A stretch of DNA of 64,000 nucleotides from Ustilago trichophora. Lineage: Eukaryota > Basidiomycota > Ustilaginomycetes > Ustilaginales > Ustilaginaceae. This document shows, piece after piece, positions 52,199 through 62,110 of this stretch. Below the pieces are notes generated by a model, which was given only the letters and a program-made list of their open reading frames with translations, was not told where the DNA came from and did not search any database. The position numbers and the translations under genes are program-made. The DNA is taken from positions 496,001 through 560,000 of the forward strand of contig OOIN01000006.1 of the NCBI GenBank assembly GCA_900323505.1, read 5' to 3'. The first letter of the stretch is position 1. Each line of letters opens with the position of its first letter.

Positions 52199-52571
52199 GA
52201 AGGCACGGTGTGATGAGATTCACTCTGCACATCTGCAATTCAATAGCGTCCAACTTATGCTGCATGACTCTACAAACGTGCTTTGCTATGTAGCTGACCT
52301 GCTTGACAGCAAGATGGCTGAAGTGCGCCAAGGTGAGCTCTTGATAGAATCGTTGGTGTGAAGAAGGCTTTCCAGGTTCGGAAGACGGGACACACTGGCC
52401 AACCGGCCAATTTTTCGGGAGCGTGTGACACACGAAATTAGTGAGTGCAGCAAGAATGACTTCGAATCACTTTTTGGACCCTGACGTTCATTTGCTTTCG
52501 CTATTTGCGACACTTTCCTTCTTGATCTTCCACATCAACCCTACCATCCCTTCCCACAGGATTCCGGCATC
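52199..52571. other. Intergenic spacer
   Basis: 373 bp between the Nudix stop and the Rtr1 start on the same strand; it holds a 3' UTR and a promoter. Nothing else is seen. Confidence 0.45.
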
Positions 52572-53462
52572 ATGGCGGACAATATTGCCGCCCGCACTTC
52601 GGCCAAGGCTGCAGACTCGGATGCGCCTTCGACGTTTCGCAAAGCCCCAGCTAACATCAACCGTATGCCCGGCTCTGCGGCCTCGATGAAGGTTCAAGAG
52701 CGTTCCAAAGCGGTCTCCTCCTCCTCCTCTGGTGCTGCTGCATCGAGCTCCTTCGCCGAATCTACACCTTCACCCTCAACCTCAAGTCTACGAGGAAAAA
52801 TCGCAATCCAAGCAATGCAACCTTTCCTGGACAGCTCCACCACTGCCGACTCGCCCATTCAACCGACCGACATCCAACTGCTCACCACGTCCATCTTGTC
52901 CAACCAGGAACGACAGCGAGTCATCTTGTTCTACCAAGAAAAACTCATCGACTCTTCGCCCTCACTGGACGATTTGAAAAAGAGCCTGCTATTCTTGTCG
53001 TCCAGCAGCTGGGGCCAGATTCTGGAGGAGCGCAGGTTGGCCGAGAAATGTTCCTACCCTCCTTGCCAAAACCCATCTCCTTCAGCGAGCAGAGCTAGTG
53101 GGACGAGAGGTAAATTCCGAATCAATCTGAGGAATAAATCGGTAAAAGCGGTCGAAGACCTCGATTTGGGAGAGGCGGGAAACACATACGACGATCTGAG
53201 GGACTTTTTTTGCAGCAAACCGTGTTACGCTCGCTCCGAGTGGATCCTGAGATGGGTGCTGTCGGATAAAGAGATTGGGCTGTTAGAGAGTAGCGATCGT
53301 GATGGGAACAAGGGAGAAGGAGGACGAGGAGGAGCAAGTGCGCTGGGGGGTAAGTGGCAGAAATTGACCAGTCAGTCAGGGGCTTGGGAGCAGGTGGAGC
53401 TATTGGAGGATATTGAAAGGGAGCAAGGGATCAATCTTGCTGATGATGATGCGGATGGGTAG
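52572..53462 (+). CDS. RNA polymerase II CTD phosphatase Rtr1/RPAP2
   Basis: A 296-residue protein. After a Ser-rich N-terminus the RTR1-type zinc domain runs from about residue 100 to 235. It has Trp-Gly-Gln-Ile-Leu-Glu-Glu-Arg-Arg near 150, Cys-Ser-Tyr-Pro-Pro-Cys near 161-166, a basic strand with Phe-Arg-Ile-Asn, and Phe-Phe-Cys-Ser-Lys-Pro-Cys near 212-218. The four Cys match the zinc ligands of the family. Rtr1/RPAP2 removes Ser5 (and Tyr1) phosphates from the polymerase CTD and helps its nuclear import. The C-terminus is Gly/acidic. It is convergent with the zinc transporter gene. Confidence 0.88.
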   Translation: MADNIAARTSAKAADSDAPSTFRKAPANINRMPGSAASMKVQERSKAVSSSSSGAAASSSFAESTPSPSTSSLRGKIAIQAMQPFLDSSTTADSPIQPTDIQLLTTSILSNQERQRVILFYQEKLIDSSPSLDDLKKSLLFLSSSSWGQILEERRLAEKCSYPPCQNPSPSASRASGTRGKFRINLRNKSVKAVEDLDLGEAGNTYDDLRDFFCSKPCYARSEWILRWVLSDKEIGLLESSDRDGNKGEGGRGGASALGGKWQKLTSQSGAWEQVELLEDIEREQGINLADDDADG

Positions 53463-54084
53463 GGGTTGTTGCGTGGTGTTGAGGAGAAGGAAGAGGAGAA
53501 GGCGGAGAAGCGGAAGGTTGGGATGGTCCTTTCCTCCAAGTTGATTGGAGTCAAAAGTTGATGTTCACCATCACCCAGACAACGGATATCCAAAAATTCA
53601 TTATTGCCTTGAAAGCATGGACATTGAGTGTTCTTAGCTGACCTCACTAACTGCTGCTACTACATTTTCCTATACAAGTGTCTCCTTAGCTACTACAACC
53701 TGTCCAAGGGCTGACTAAATCTTCTCTGGACTTCTGCATGGAAAGTTGCTGAAGAACTGCAGCAAAGGGAAGTCGATCCAAATACTTGGGTCAGACCTTG
53801 AGCTTATTTGTTCGAAACGAGCAGCACACATCGATAAGGAAAGCCTTGTACATAACGAGTCTGTATTGTCGAGCAACTGAGGTCTAGGGAGTGTAGTTCT
53901 ACAACCGAGCGAGCGAGCGCGAAAACGAAACAGAGCGAATGTGATGAGGTGACTGGGGGGAAGACAAAGACAGAGAGAGGGTTTATAGATACGGGCGTTC
54001 GAGGGAGGTAAGGTTGAGTACTATAGTAAGTGTAAATGTGGTCCGAGGAAAAGGTGGAGAGGAAGAGTTGCGGACTGCGAATGA
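53463..54084. other. Convergent 3' intergenic region
   Basis: 622 bp between the Rtr1 stop and the zinc-transporter stop. It should contain both 3' UTRs; no gene is seen. Confidence 0.45.
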
Positions 54085-55770
54085 TCACGAGCGGTCCGCA
54101 GCAGGAGTAGCACTTCCACTGCTGCTAGCAGCAGCCGTTGTTGGAGGACAGCAACTTTCCGTCTGACAATCGTTATCCTGACCACAAGCGATCAGACAAG
54201 CCGTGTCCACCTTTTGCACCTCGTTCTCGACTAATCGACCTTCGATCGTCCTCAATCTTCCATCTTCATCGCTCTCTGCTACTTGGACACCACTCAGTTT
54301 GGCGGCTTCACGCAGTCCACCGGGTACGAATTCGGGTTGAATGGTGCTGGAGTGGATCCCCCAGCTGTGCAAGTTGGCACGAATCTTGGCGGCAATGTTC
54401 ATGTACTTTTCGGTTTGTCCCGAGCTGCAGTCGACAAGGACGTGGACCGAGGCGACGATTTTCGACTCGGAGAGTTGCCAGACGTGCAACTCGTGGAGGT
54501 TGAGAACGCCTTCGACGGATTGGATGGATTGACGGACGGCTTCGAGGCTGACGGAAGCGGGGACACCTTGGAGGAGAATGTAGGAGGCGGACTTGCAGAG
54601 CGGTAGCGCAGAGTGGAAGATGATGATGGTGATGAGGAACGAGATGGCTGGGTCGGAGTAGAATCGCCACCAAGCGTCCGAGTACATGATGAAGAGGCCC
54701 GCTGCGATAACACCGACGTTGCCGAGGGCATCACCAAGGACGTGGAGGAATACACCTTGCATGTTCATGCTACCTTCGCCATGCGAGTGTCCGCCACCGT
54801 GGGAGTGACCGTGGCCGGGAGCATCATGTGGATCAGCAGAGGCGCCGTGAGAATGACCAACGTGGGAATCATGCGAGTGGGAAGAGTGGCCATTCTTGTG
54901 CGCGGGAGAAGCGGTACCGGCTTCAAGGTCGGCATTGGCATCCACAGCACCGTAGTCGTTGGAGCCGTTGGCGAGCAAGCGAGTGCGTTCGTTGTTGTTG
55001 TTGTTGTTGTTGCTGAGGGAGGTGACAGAGTTGGAGTGCTGGTGGCGCGAGCCGTCGTAGCCGAGGTCGTGGGCGGTCTGAACGACGAATGCGCGGGTCT
55101 GGGCGGGGTGACCGAGGATGGAGCCAACGCTGTCTTGGCGACCGCGACCACGCTTGGCAAGGGAGCTGCTGACGCCATCGTCGTTGTTGGAGGAGTTGAG
55201 CTTCTTGCGACCGATGGAGACGGGGGTGACGGCGTCGCCTACGGCGGATTCATCCTGGTGCGAGTGAGAGTTGGAGTCAGAGACAGCGTGCGAGTGCGAG
55301 TGGCTGTGACTGCTGTGACTGTGAGTGGCGTGGCCGTGCGAGTGGCCGTGTCCGCCATGAGCGTGACCGTGGTCATGGAAGAGCAGCAGACCGACGAGGT
55401 TGCTAGCGAGACCAAGGCAGCCAACAATGACGACCAACTTGGGGTTGGTAACTTCGGTTACGTTGACGAAGCGCTGGATGGCCTCCATGAAGATGCTGAA
55501 GCAGAGCGCGAGTAAAAAGACGCCGTTGACGAGAGCACCGAGGATTTCGGCACGCTGCCATCCGTAGCTGAACTTGTGATCAGAGGCCTTTGTGGATAGC
55601 TTGACGGCCCAAAGAGCAACGACGAGGGACATGACATCGTTGAGCATATGGAACGAGTCTGCGACGAGGGCGAGGGATCCTACTGCATAACCGGTGATGA
55701 TTTCGATGAAGAAGAATACGACATCGATCACCAAAAGGGTGATGATGCGGGTTTCCTTGCTCAAACCCAT
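54085..55770 (-). CDS. Vacuolar zinc/cation transporter of the CDF family (Zrc1/Cot1-like)
   Basis: A 561-residue cation diffusion facilitator with six membrane segments. Site A residues are visible as Asp38/His41/Asp45 in the second-helix motif Ala-Asp-Ser-Phe-His-Met-Leu-Asn-Asp, and again as His-Val-Leu-Gly-Asp in the fifth helix (the H/D pairing of zinc carriers). Between helices IV and V lies a ~210-residue cytosolic loop with many His-Gly and His-Ser repeats in two blocks (about 130-175 and 295-340) that should bind zinc, with a Ser/Asn-rich centre. The C-terminal cytoplasmic domain has Leu-His-Glu-Leu-His-Val-Trp. The tail carries a Cys-rich end (five Cys within about 15 residues), which is an extra feature. 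The expected role is proton-coupled loading of Zn (and perhaps Co) into the vacuole. Confidence 0.93.
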   Translation of the reverse strand: MGLSKETRIITLLVIDVVFFFIEIITGYAVGSLALVADSFHMLNDVMSLVVALWAVKLSTKASDHKFSYGWQRAEILGALVNGVFLLALCFSIFMEAIQRFVNVTEVTNPKLVVIVGCLGLASNLVGLLLFHDHGHAHGGHGHSHGHATHSHSSHSHSHSHAVSDSNSHSHQDESAVGDAVTPVSIGRKKLNSSNNDDGVSSSLAKRGRGRQDSVGSILGHPAQTRAFVVQTAHDLGYDGSRHQHSNSVTSLSNNNNNNNERTRLLANGSNDYGAVDANADLEAGTASPAHKNGHSSHSHDSHVGHSHGASADPHDAPGHGHSHGGGHSHGEGSMNMQGVFLHVLGDALGNVGVIAAGLFIMYSDAWWRFYSDPAISFLITIIIFHSALPLCKSASYILLQGVPASVSLEAVRQSIQSVEGVLNLHELHVWQLSESKIVASVHVLVDCSSGQTEKYMNIAAKIRANLHSWGIHSSTIQPEFVPGGLREAAKLSGVQVAESDEDGRLRTIEGRLVENEVQKVDTACLIACGQDNDCQTESCCPPTTAAASSSGSATPAADRS

Positions 55771-57124
55771 TGTGATGTTGCGAGGATGGTAGGGCGAGAT
55801 TTAGGTTGGCAGAGACGTTGTTTGGTGGAGTCGAGGCTCGAACGTACAAACAGCGCTATGCCTTTTGGATCGGCAATGCGAGCGAGGATGCGATGACGAG
55901 CTGAGCTTGATCCTCTGGTGGTGAAGCAGAAAGAGGGATGGGGATGGTCAAGAAGAAGGATGAGCTTTGTTTGGTTGGAGCGAGAGAGATGCATGTGTGT
56001 GTGGGATTGGTGTGTTTGGCACGCTTGAGGAATTTGTTTACCGCGACTGAGCGCCTTGAGGCAGCTGAGCAGTGGAACAGCGAGATAGCACCACATTCAC
56101 ACCGATGCAGTCAAAAAATGAAATCCAAAATTTGGTTCTCTCTTTTTTTTTTTTTTTCTTTTTTTTTTGTGTCATTCCTTAGGCCAGAAGCAGCTATCAA
56201 CAGTGGCTCAGTCGCCACAAGTCCGTTTTTCGATTCGTTGTGGTAGCTGTGCGTAGGTTGCACCGATATCAAAGACTGGTCTTGTTGCTGCTATAGGCTG
56301 CAAAAAAAGAAAAAAAAAAAAAGAAAAAAAAACGATCACTCGGGGGTGTCGGCCTGCATAGACCAATGAGATCTCAAATTTGAACAAAGCAGGAACACAG
56401 AGATAGAATAGTGGAAAGAACAACATGATTGGTCTTTTGTTTCGAACCATCATGCTTCGCCGCTTCGCTCCACATGCTCAACGTTGGGGCGGACCTCTTT
56501 CATAGGGCCGTCGGCATGTTTCGACGAAACCGAAGCGGAGAACGGGAAGCAACCGAATCAGCAGCCGCATTTGGCCTTTTCTTTTTCGACACCGAGACTT
56601 CGGATCGAATCAGTTTGTTTAGAAAAATCACGTCTTTTGCGAAATTCAGAAGAGAGAGTTGTGTAAGTCTAACATTCAAAGCCACGAGCTACCGATGTCA
56701 AAAGCTAACGATCCAACATGCTCAAAGCGGTGCGAAATTTCCCAAAGTGGAGTTTTCCAAGGTGATCGATTGGCTTTGGCTGCGCTGCCTTTTGGCTGGC
56801 TTGGCTGGCTGCTACGCCTGTGCGTGGCTCGTGGACGCGCAACAACGAGATTCTTCGACACACACTCTTCCACACACTCCACACCTCACTCAGCCATACG
56901 TTGTTCGTGTTGCTCTTCTCGTTTCAACCATTCGCCCCCATCTTCTCCTCATCCTCCTTCAACCTTTCACCGTCCCACCTTTGCTGTGCTCGTCTATCCG
57001 CAAAAGCAGCACTCTTGCCTTACACGCTGTGACAAAGTCTTTCAACTCGCTCGACCCGTATCCGGCTGTCGCATACACCCTCAACCTCGGTAGCGCACCC
57101 GCGCTTGACTTCACATAGCCCAAC
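55771..57124. promoter_or_regulatory. Divergent promoter region between the zinc transporter and Rpn1
   Basis: 1.35 kb between opposed starts. It carries a T tract at 56143-56168 (one C interruption) and an A-rich tract at 56302-56332. The last ~250 bp before Rpn1 are C/T-rich leader sequence. I looked for a GGTGGCAAA-type Rpn4 element and did not see one. Confidence 0.5.
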
Positions 57125-59974
57125 ATGGCACGAGGAGACGGCCAAGAGCTCGACATCACTGTCCCCGTCGAGGACCCAGAGAAGACCGACAAGCAGAAGG
57201 CGAAAGAAGAGCAGCGTGAAGAAGCCGCTCGCAAAGGTCTCCCTCCTTTCTCCGAAAAGCGTCTCAACGGCAAGGACAAGCCCGAAGATGAGCTTAGCGA
57301 GGAGGATCTTCAGCTCAAAAACGAGCTCGAAATGCTCGTAGAGCGTCTCAAGGAGGACGATGCTTCTCTTTACCGTCCCGCACTCGAATCGCTCCGAACT
57401 CTCATCCGCACCAGTACCTCTTCCATGACTTCCGTTCCCAAGCCTCTCAAGTTCCTCCGCCCGCACTACCCAGAGCTCAAGACGCTCTACGAACAATGGA
57501 AGCAGGCCAGCCCAGATAAGAGCTTATTTGCCGAGATTCTCTCCGTACTTGCCATGACCTACTCGGACAACGGCCAGCGCGAAACTCTCCACTTTCGTCT
57601 TCAGGCCAACGGCGTGGCATCCGATGGCAAGTCCGAGGACCCTGGTCTCTGGGGTCACGAGTACATGCGCCACCTCGCTGCTGAACTCGGAGAAGAGTAC
57701 AACGCCCGCTCCCAACACGGAAAGAACACAGACGAGCTCCTCCAGTTGGCGCTCCAGGTCGTTCCTTTCTCCCTCACTCACAACGCCGAAGCTGATGCTG
57801 TCGACCTCTTGCTCGAGCTCGAGGCGATCGACAAGCTTCCCCAGTTCGTCGACAAGGACACCTACGCTCGTGTCTGCCTCTACATGGTCAGCTGTGTCAA
57901 CCTCCTCGTACCTCCCGATGACTCCATGTTCCTCCGCACCGCCCACGAGATCTACCGCAAGCACGAGCGATACACTGAAGCCATGACCCTTGCCCTTCGC
58001 CTCGGCGACAAGGACCTCATTCGTTCCGATTTCGAAGCACCCAAGAATCCCACCATGCGCAAGCAGCTCGCATACATGCTCGCAAGGCAGCACATCCCCA
58101 TCGAGTGGCTCCAAGACGAAGACTCGCCTATCACCGACAACGAATTGCTCGACATCATGTACAACTCGCATCTCTCGCGTCACTTTGTTCAGTTTGGAAA
58201 GGAGCTCAACGTCTTTGAGCCAAAGAGCCTCGAGGACATTTACAAGACTCATCTCGAAAACTCGAGGACTGGTCTTGGCGGCTCGGTCGACTCGGCTCGT
58301 GGCAACCTTGCCTCCACTTTTGTCAATGCATTTGTCAATGCTGGTTTCGGTAACGACAAGCTCATGGTCGATGCACCTGAAGGCAACTCGTGGATCTACA
58401 AGAACAAGGACCACGGTATGCTCTCGGCTGCTGCTTCGCTTGGCATGAGCTTGCTCTGGAACACCGAGACCGGTCTCGACCAGATTGACAAGTACTCGTA
58501 CTCCTCCGAGGAGGCCATCAAGGCCGGTGCTTTCCTCGCCTACGGTATTGTCCACTCGGGATTGCGTTCCGAGTTGGACGAGGCCATGGCTTTGCTTTCG
58601 GAGCACATCGAGTCCAAGAGTATCCCGCTCAAGGTTTCTGCCATTGTCGGCCTCGGTCTTGCGTATGCTGGATTCTGCCGCGAAGATATTGCGGCAATGT
58701 TGCTGCCCAACATTCAGGACGAGACAACACCTATGGAGGTCGCTGCCATGTCGGCGCTTTCTTTGGGTTTCGTCTTTGCTGGAAGCTGCCATGGCGAGAT
58801 CACCCCTACCATTCTGCAGAGCATGATGGAACGCGACCCGGCTCAACTCGACGACAAGTGGGCACGATTCATGATTCTGGGTCTTGCGCTCTTGTTCCTC
58901 GGCAAGCAGGACGAGAGTGATGCCACCATCGAGACGCTCAAGGCCATCGAGCACCCCATCAGCAAGCAGGCGCAGGTTTTGGTCGACATGTGCTCCTACG
59001 CAGGTACGGGTAACGTGCTCAAGGTGCAAAACATGCTTCACTACTGTACCGAGCGTTCTACGGAAAACGCCGACGAGGCCGAGGGTGACAATGCTGCCAA
59101 CGGCGAGGGCGAGGGCGAGGGCGAAAATGCTGACAAGGACGACAAGGACGACAAGGATGACAAGGAGAGCAACGACCTCTTCCAGGCCTTTGCCGTCATT
59201 GGTATCGCACTCGTCACCATGGGCGAGGAGGTGGGTGCCGAGATGGCGCTGCGTCACTTGTCACATCTTATGCACTACGGTGAGCCCACCATTCGCAAGA
59301 CTGTCCCCCTTGCATTGGCGCTTCTCAACCCTTCCAACCCTTCCATGCCTGTCTTGGATACCCTTTCGAAATACTCGCACGATTCCGATCTGGACGTAGC
59401 CATCAACGCCATTCTCGCCATGGGTCTGGTCGGCGCCGGTACCAACAACGCCCGTCTGGCGCAGATGCTTCGTCAGCTTGCTGGATACTACTACAAGGAG
59501 CCCGACTGTCTCTTCATGGTTCGTGTGTCGCAGGGTCTCGTACACATGGGGAAAGGCACGATTGGGATCAACCCATACCATACGGATCGACAGCTCATGT
59601 CTCGTACCGCTGTGGCGGGTATCTTGGCACTGTTGACGTCGATGACGGATGCACGCGGATTTGTGTTGGATCAGTCTCACTGGATGCTCTACTTCCTCAG
59701 TTCGGCGATGTATCCTCGCTTCCTGATTACGCTGGATGAAAAGTTGGAGCCTCTCCCAACCAGCGTACGTGTCGGTAAGGCGGTCGATGTTGTGGGCCAG
59801 GCTGGTAAGCCGAGGACGATCAGTGGATTCCAGACGCATACAACTCCCGTTAGAGTGGGTACCTTTGAGAGGGCGGAATTGGGTACAGAGGAGTACCTGA
59901 GCTATGCACATGTGCTAGAAGGATTCAGTATCTTGTTGAAGAATCCCGGGTATGTCAAGGAGGAGGATATGTAA
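57125..59974 (+). CDS. 26S proteasome regulatory subunit Rpn1
   Basis: A 949-residue protein. The N-terminal ~350 residues are charged helices with Glu-Glu-Asp-Leu-Gln-Leu-Lys-Asn-Glu-Leu-Glu-Met-Leu-Val and Leu-Arg-Pro-His-Tyr. Residues ~440-800 contain PC-type repeats recognised by Gly-containing helical hairpins such as Ala-Ala-Ala-Ser-Leu-Gly-Met and Gly-Leu-Gly-Leu-Ala-Tyr-Ala-Gly. The C-terminus has His-Thr-Thr-Pro-Val-Arg and Leu-Glu-Gly. A Glu/Gly then Asp/Lys run near 648-685 interrupts the toroid, where other Rpn1 proteins also have an acidic loop. Rpn1 in the 19S base binds ubiquitin-like shuttle factors and Ubp6. Length is near yeast Rpn1 (993). It is convergent with Sam50, with 159 bp between stops. 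Confidence 0.96.
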   Translation: MARGDGQELDITVPVEDPEKTDKQKAKEEQREEAARKGLPPFSEKRLNGKDKPEDELSEEDLQLKNELEMLVERLKEDDASLYRPALESLRTLIRTSTSSMTSVPKPLKFLRPHYPELKTLYEQWKQASPDKSLFAEILSVLAMTYSDNGQRETLHFRLQANGVASDGKSEDPGLWGHEYMRHLAAELGEEYNARSQHGKNTDELLQLALQVVPFSLTHNAEADAVDLLLELEAIDKLPQFVDKDTYARVCLYMVSCVNLLVPPDDSMFLRTAHEIYRKHERYTEAMTLALRLGDKDLIRSDFEAPKNPTMRKQLAYMLARQHIPIEWLQDEDSPITDNELLDIMYNSHLSRHFVQFGKELNVFEPKSLEDIYKTHLENSRTGLGGSVDSARGNLASTFVNAFVNAGFGNDKLMVDAPEGNSWIYKNKDHGMLSAAASLGMSLLWNTETGLDQIDKYSYSSEEAIKAGAFLAYGIVHSGLRSELDEAMALLSEHIESKSIPLKVSAIVGLGLAYAGFCREDIAAMLLPNIQDETTPMEVAAMSALSLGFVFAGSCHGEITPTILQSMMERDPAQLDDKWARFMILGLALLFLGKQDESDATIETLKAIEHPISKQAQVLVDMCSYAGTGNVLKVQNMLHYCTERSTENADEAEGDNAANGEGEGEGENADKDDKDDKDDKESNDLFQAFAVIGIALVTMGEEVGAEMALRHLSHLMHYGEPTIRKTVPLALALLNPSNPSMPVLDTLSKYSHDSDLDVAINAILAMGLVGAGTNNARLAQMLRQLAGYYYKEPDCLFMVRVSQGLVHMGKGTIGINPYHTDRQLMSRTAVAGILALLTSMTDARGFVLDQSHWMLYFLSSAMYPRFLITLDEKLEPLPTSVRVGKAVDVVGQAGKPRTISGFQTHTTPVRVGTFERAELGTEEYLSYAHVLEGFSILLKNPGYVKEEDM

Positions 59975-60133
59975 GCAAAAGAGCTCATCTGTATGCGTAA
60001 TCAAGAGTAGTGGCGTTGCTGATTTCAAGTTTTTTCCGCTTGGGATAATGGCGTGTGAGTTTGTGACAAAAAGACAATTGGGTGTCTAGAGATTTGCAAC
60101 GGTCTGATAAGTGTACATGGTGATGGGGAGGGT

Positions 60134-62110
60134 TTAGAGAAAGTCGATTCCGATTCCGAGTTGCAAGCCTTTCCTGTATCCATCGCCTTTCCTTGCGGTC
60201 AGTGGAACACCAGCGTTTAGCTCCACCCTCAGTTGACCCTGCATGTACACGAGTCCCAATCCGACACTGCTACTTGGTTGGGTCAACTCTCTAAGTCCAC
60301 TCCAATAGTTGCGTCCGCTTCGGTTTGGGTCCAGTTGACAGAGTTGACCAGCGTTGAGGAATGTGTGGAGCATGAGGGGCCATTGGGGTCTGGAAGGGAT
60401 GGGTGTGAGGAGGGAGAGTCCAGCGGACCAGTAGGCGTCTCCGCCGAGAGAGTCGCGGTCGGATTTGGGCCCGAGAGAAGAGTGGCGATTCATGCGAAGC
60501 GAGGTAGGACCGCCGAGTTGGAATCGATCCGAGAAATGGGTGGACGAAGATGGGGTGAGCGGGGTTAGGAGGCCCGAGCGGAGGGTGAAGGTGGTAAAAA
60601 TCGGTTGGAAGTGGGTTGCTAGCGAGGGCAGGGGCGATTCGGCTTCAGCCAAGGTAGATGATGAGACTGGGTCCTCTTTGTGTTCCGGAAGGAATGGCGA
60701 TGGAGCAGATTTGGCGGGGAACAACCAATCCAACGGACTAAAGTGTCTCCCAGTACACGCTTCGACCTCGACTTTGACATGTTTAGCATCGCCACCCAAC
60801 CCCGCGTACTCGACCACACTCTTCAACTTTCCACCTCTACTCGGCAACACGACGCTGTCTCTGCTCTCCCGAACCCAAGTCCAGCTGAAGGCGGATTTTA
60901 CGCTCGGATGAACGGCCATCTTCCTCACTGCCACGCTTGCGTCTCCCATGACCCGACCGAGTTCGCGCAGTGAGGCTTCGTAGGCCAATTCGTGCTGCGA
61001 GGTGTGGCCTGTTTGCGAGTCTTCTGTTGGGTCGGCGATTCCTTTGGGTTCGGTTGTGGAACTAGAGTTGATGCTTGCTCGCAGGCCTTTGATGCTCTCG
61101 GAGAGGGAGGCGAAGGCGGAATAGTCTCTGTCGTGGGAGAAAGCTGTTAGTTTGTACTCGTTGTCTGGGTTGCCTGGCAATGGTCCACCGAATTCGAGAT
61201 TGAAGGCTTGCTTTGTGCGCGTGCCGAACGTTGCGCTGCCCTGTAACGTTTCCGCTCCACCGAATACGTTTCGGATCCGACCTTGGACGCTGGCCGACCC
61301 CTCGCCGTTGCCCACATCAGTGCTCGATTTGAGGAAGACTCGGCCTTTTGGCTTGCCACAGGACAGAATCACATCGACGTCTTCTTCGGTAGCACCGGGA
61401 AAGATGGAAGGGGCGAGCGAGGCTTCGATGTTGCGGAAGACGTCCAGTTTGTCGAGGTCTCCAGCTAGGGAGGAGGTGAGTGCGAGGATGGAGGGTAGAG
61501 TTGTGGGCTGACCTGGAAGGACGTGTGATGTGCGATTTCCGTAGTATAGCGAGGTGAGGATGCTGCTGTCCGGGTTCTGGGTTGAGAGAGTCGGATCCAT
61601 ATATGGCCGGCAGAGGGAGCCTAGGTAAGAGGGGCGTAGTGCACGATTGGCGCCAGAGATTCGGATTGCGTTGAGTCGCAGAATTGGGGCCGGGGCGAAA
61701 GGGGATAGAGGGTCGCCGCCGGCTTGGAGAATTTCGGTTGCTGTCAAGAGGTTGTGTGGTTTCATGGGTGGCTCAGCTTGGGCTGTGGTTGAGCTAGGTT
61801 CGGGAGTGTGCGCGGAAGAGCCTAGGCCGGTTGCTGGGAGAGAAGCTCCTTCGACCGGTTGTGCGTGGGATTCCTCTGTGTTCGCTTCCATGGCTTGCGA
61901 GAGTGGTGTCTCTACCGCAGCGATACCGTGAGCGGGTTCATTCTGAGGTACAGTTTTGTGAGAAGCGTTGTTCTTTGACGGAGAAGAGGAAGAAGCAGGC
62001 GATGGCTGTGACGATGATTCGGCTTCCACCGAGGCAGCAGCAGCTGCTGCTCGGGCCTCAGCAGCGTCATGCGCTTGCTCGCGCTGTTCTTTGAGGCTGT
62101 TGAATTCCAT
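60134..62110 (-). CDS. Sam50/Tob55, mitochondrial outer-membrane beta-barrel insertase
   Basis: A 658-residue protein. The first ~135 residues are Ala/Ser/Glu-rich and unlike other Sam50 proteins. A POTRA-like segment follows (about 145-260, beginning Ile-Leu-Arg-Leu-Asn-Ala-Ile-Arg-Ile-Ser-Gly). The bacterial-surface-antigen barrel runs from about 270 to 658, with strand-like alternation and Arg-Asn-Val-Phe-Gly-Gly-Ala-Glu early in it. The C-terminus Gln-Leu-Gly-Ile-Gly-Ile-Asp-Phe-Leu fits a beta-signal. Sam50 inserts porin, Tom40 and itself into the outer membrane. It is longer than yeast Sam50 (484) because of the N-terminal extension and Ser/Thr-rich loops. It is intronless. Confidence 0.87.
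   Translation of the reverse strand: MEFNSLKEQREQAHDAAEARAAAAAASVEAESSSQPSPASSSSPSKNNASHKTVPQNEPAHGIAAVETPLSQAMEANTEESHAQPVEGASLPATGLGSSAHTPEPSSTTAQAEPPMKPHNLLTATEILQAGGDPLSPFAPAPILRLNAIRISGANRALRPSYLGSLCRPYMDPTLSTQNPDSSILTSLYYGNRTSHVLPGQPTTLPSILALTSSLAGDLDKLDVFRNIEASLAPSIFPGATEEDVDVILSCGKPKGRVFLKSSTDVGNGEGSASVQGRIRNVFGGAETLQGSATFGTRTKQAFNLEFGGPLPGNPDNEYKLTAFSHDRDYSAFASLSESIKGLRASINSSSTTEPKGIADPTEDSQTGHTSQHELAYEASLRELGRVMGDASVAVRKMAVHPSVKSAFSWTWVRESRDSVVLPSRGGKLKSVVEYAGLGGDAKHVKVEVEACTGRHFSPLDWLFPAKSAPSPFLPEHKEDPVSSSTLAEAESPLPSLATHFQPIFTTFTLRSGLLTPLTPSSSTHFSDRFQLGGPTSLRMNRHSSLGPKSDRDSLGGDAYWSAGLSLLTPIPSRPQWPLMLHTFLNAGQLCQLDPNRSGRNYWSGLRELTQPSSSVGLGLVYMQGQLRVELNAGVPLTARKGDGYRKGLQLGIGIDFL

Noticed and set aside
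54613..55515. 300-codon Val/Gly-rich frame antisense to the zinc transporter
   Set aside because: Complement of the His-rich loop codons; composition is an artefact.
57524..59257. 577-codon open frame antisense to Rpn1
   Set aside because: A shadow of the Rpn1 frame with no conserved motif of its own.
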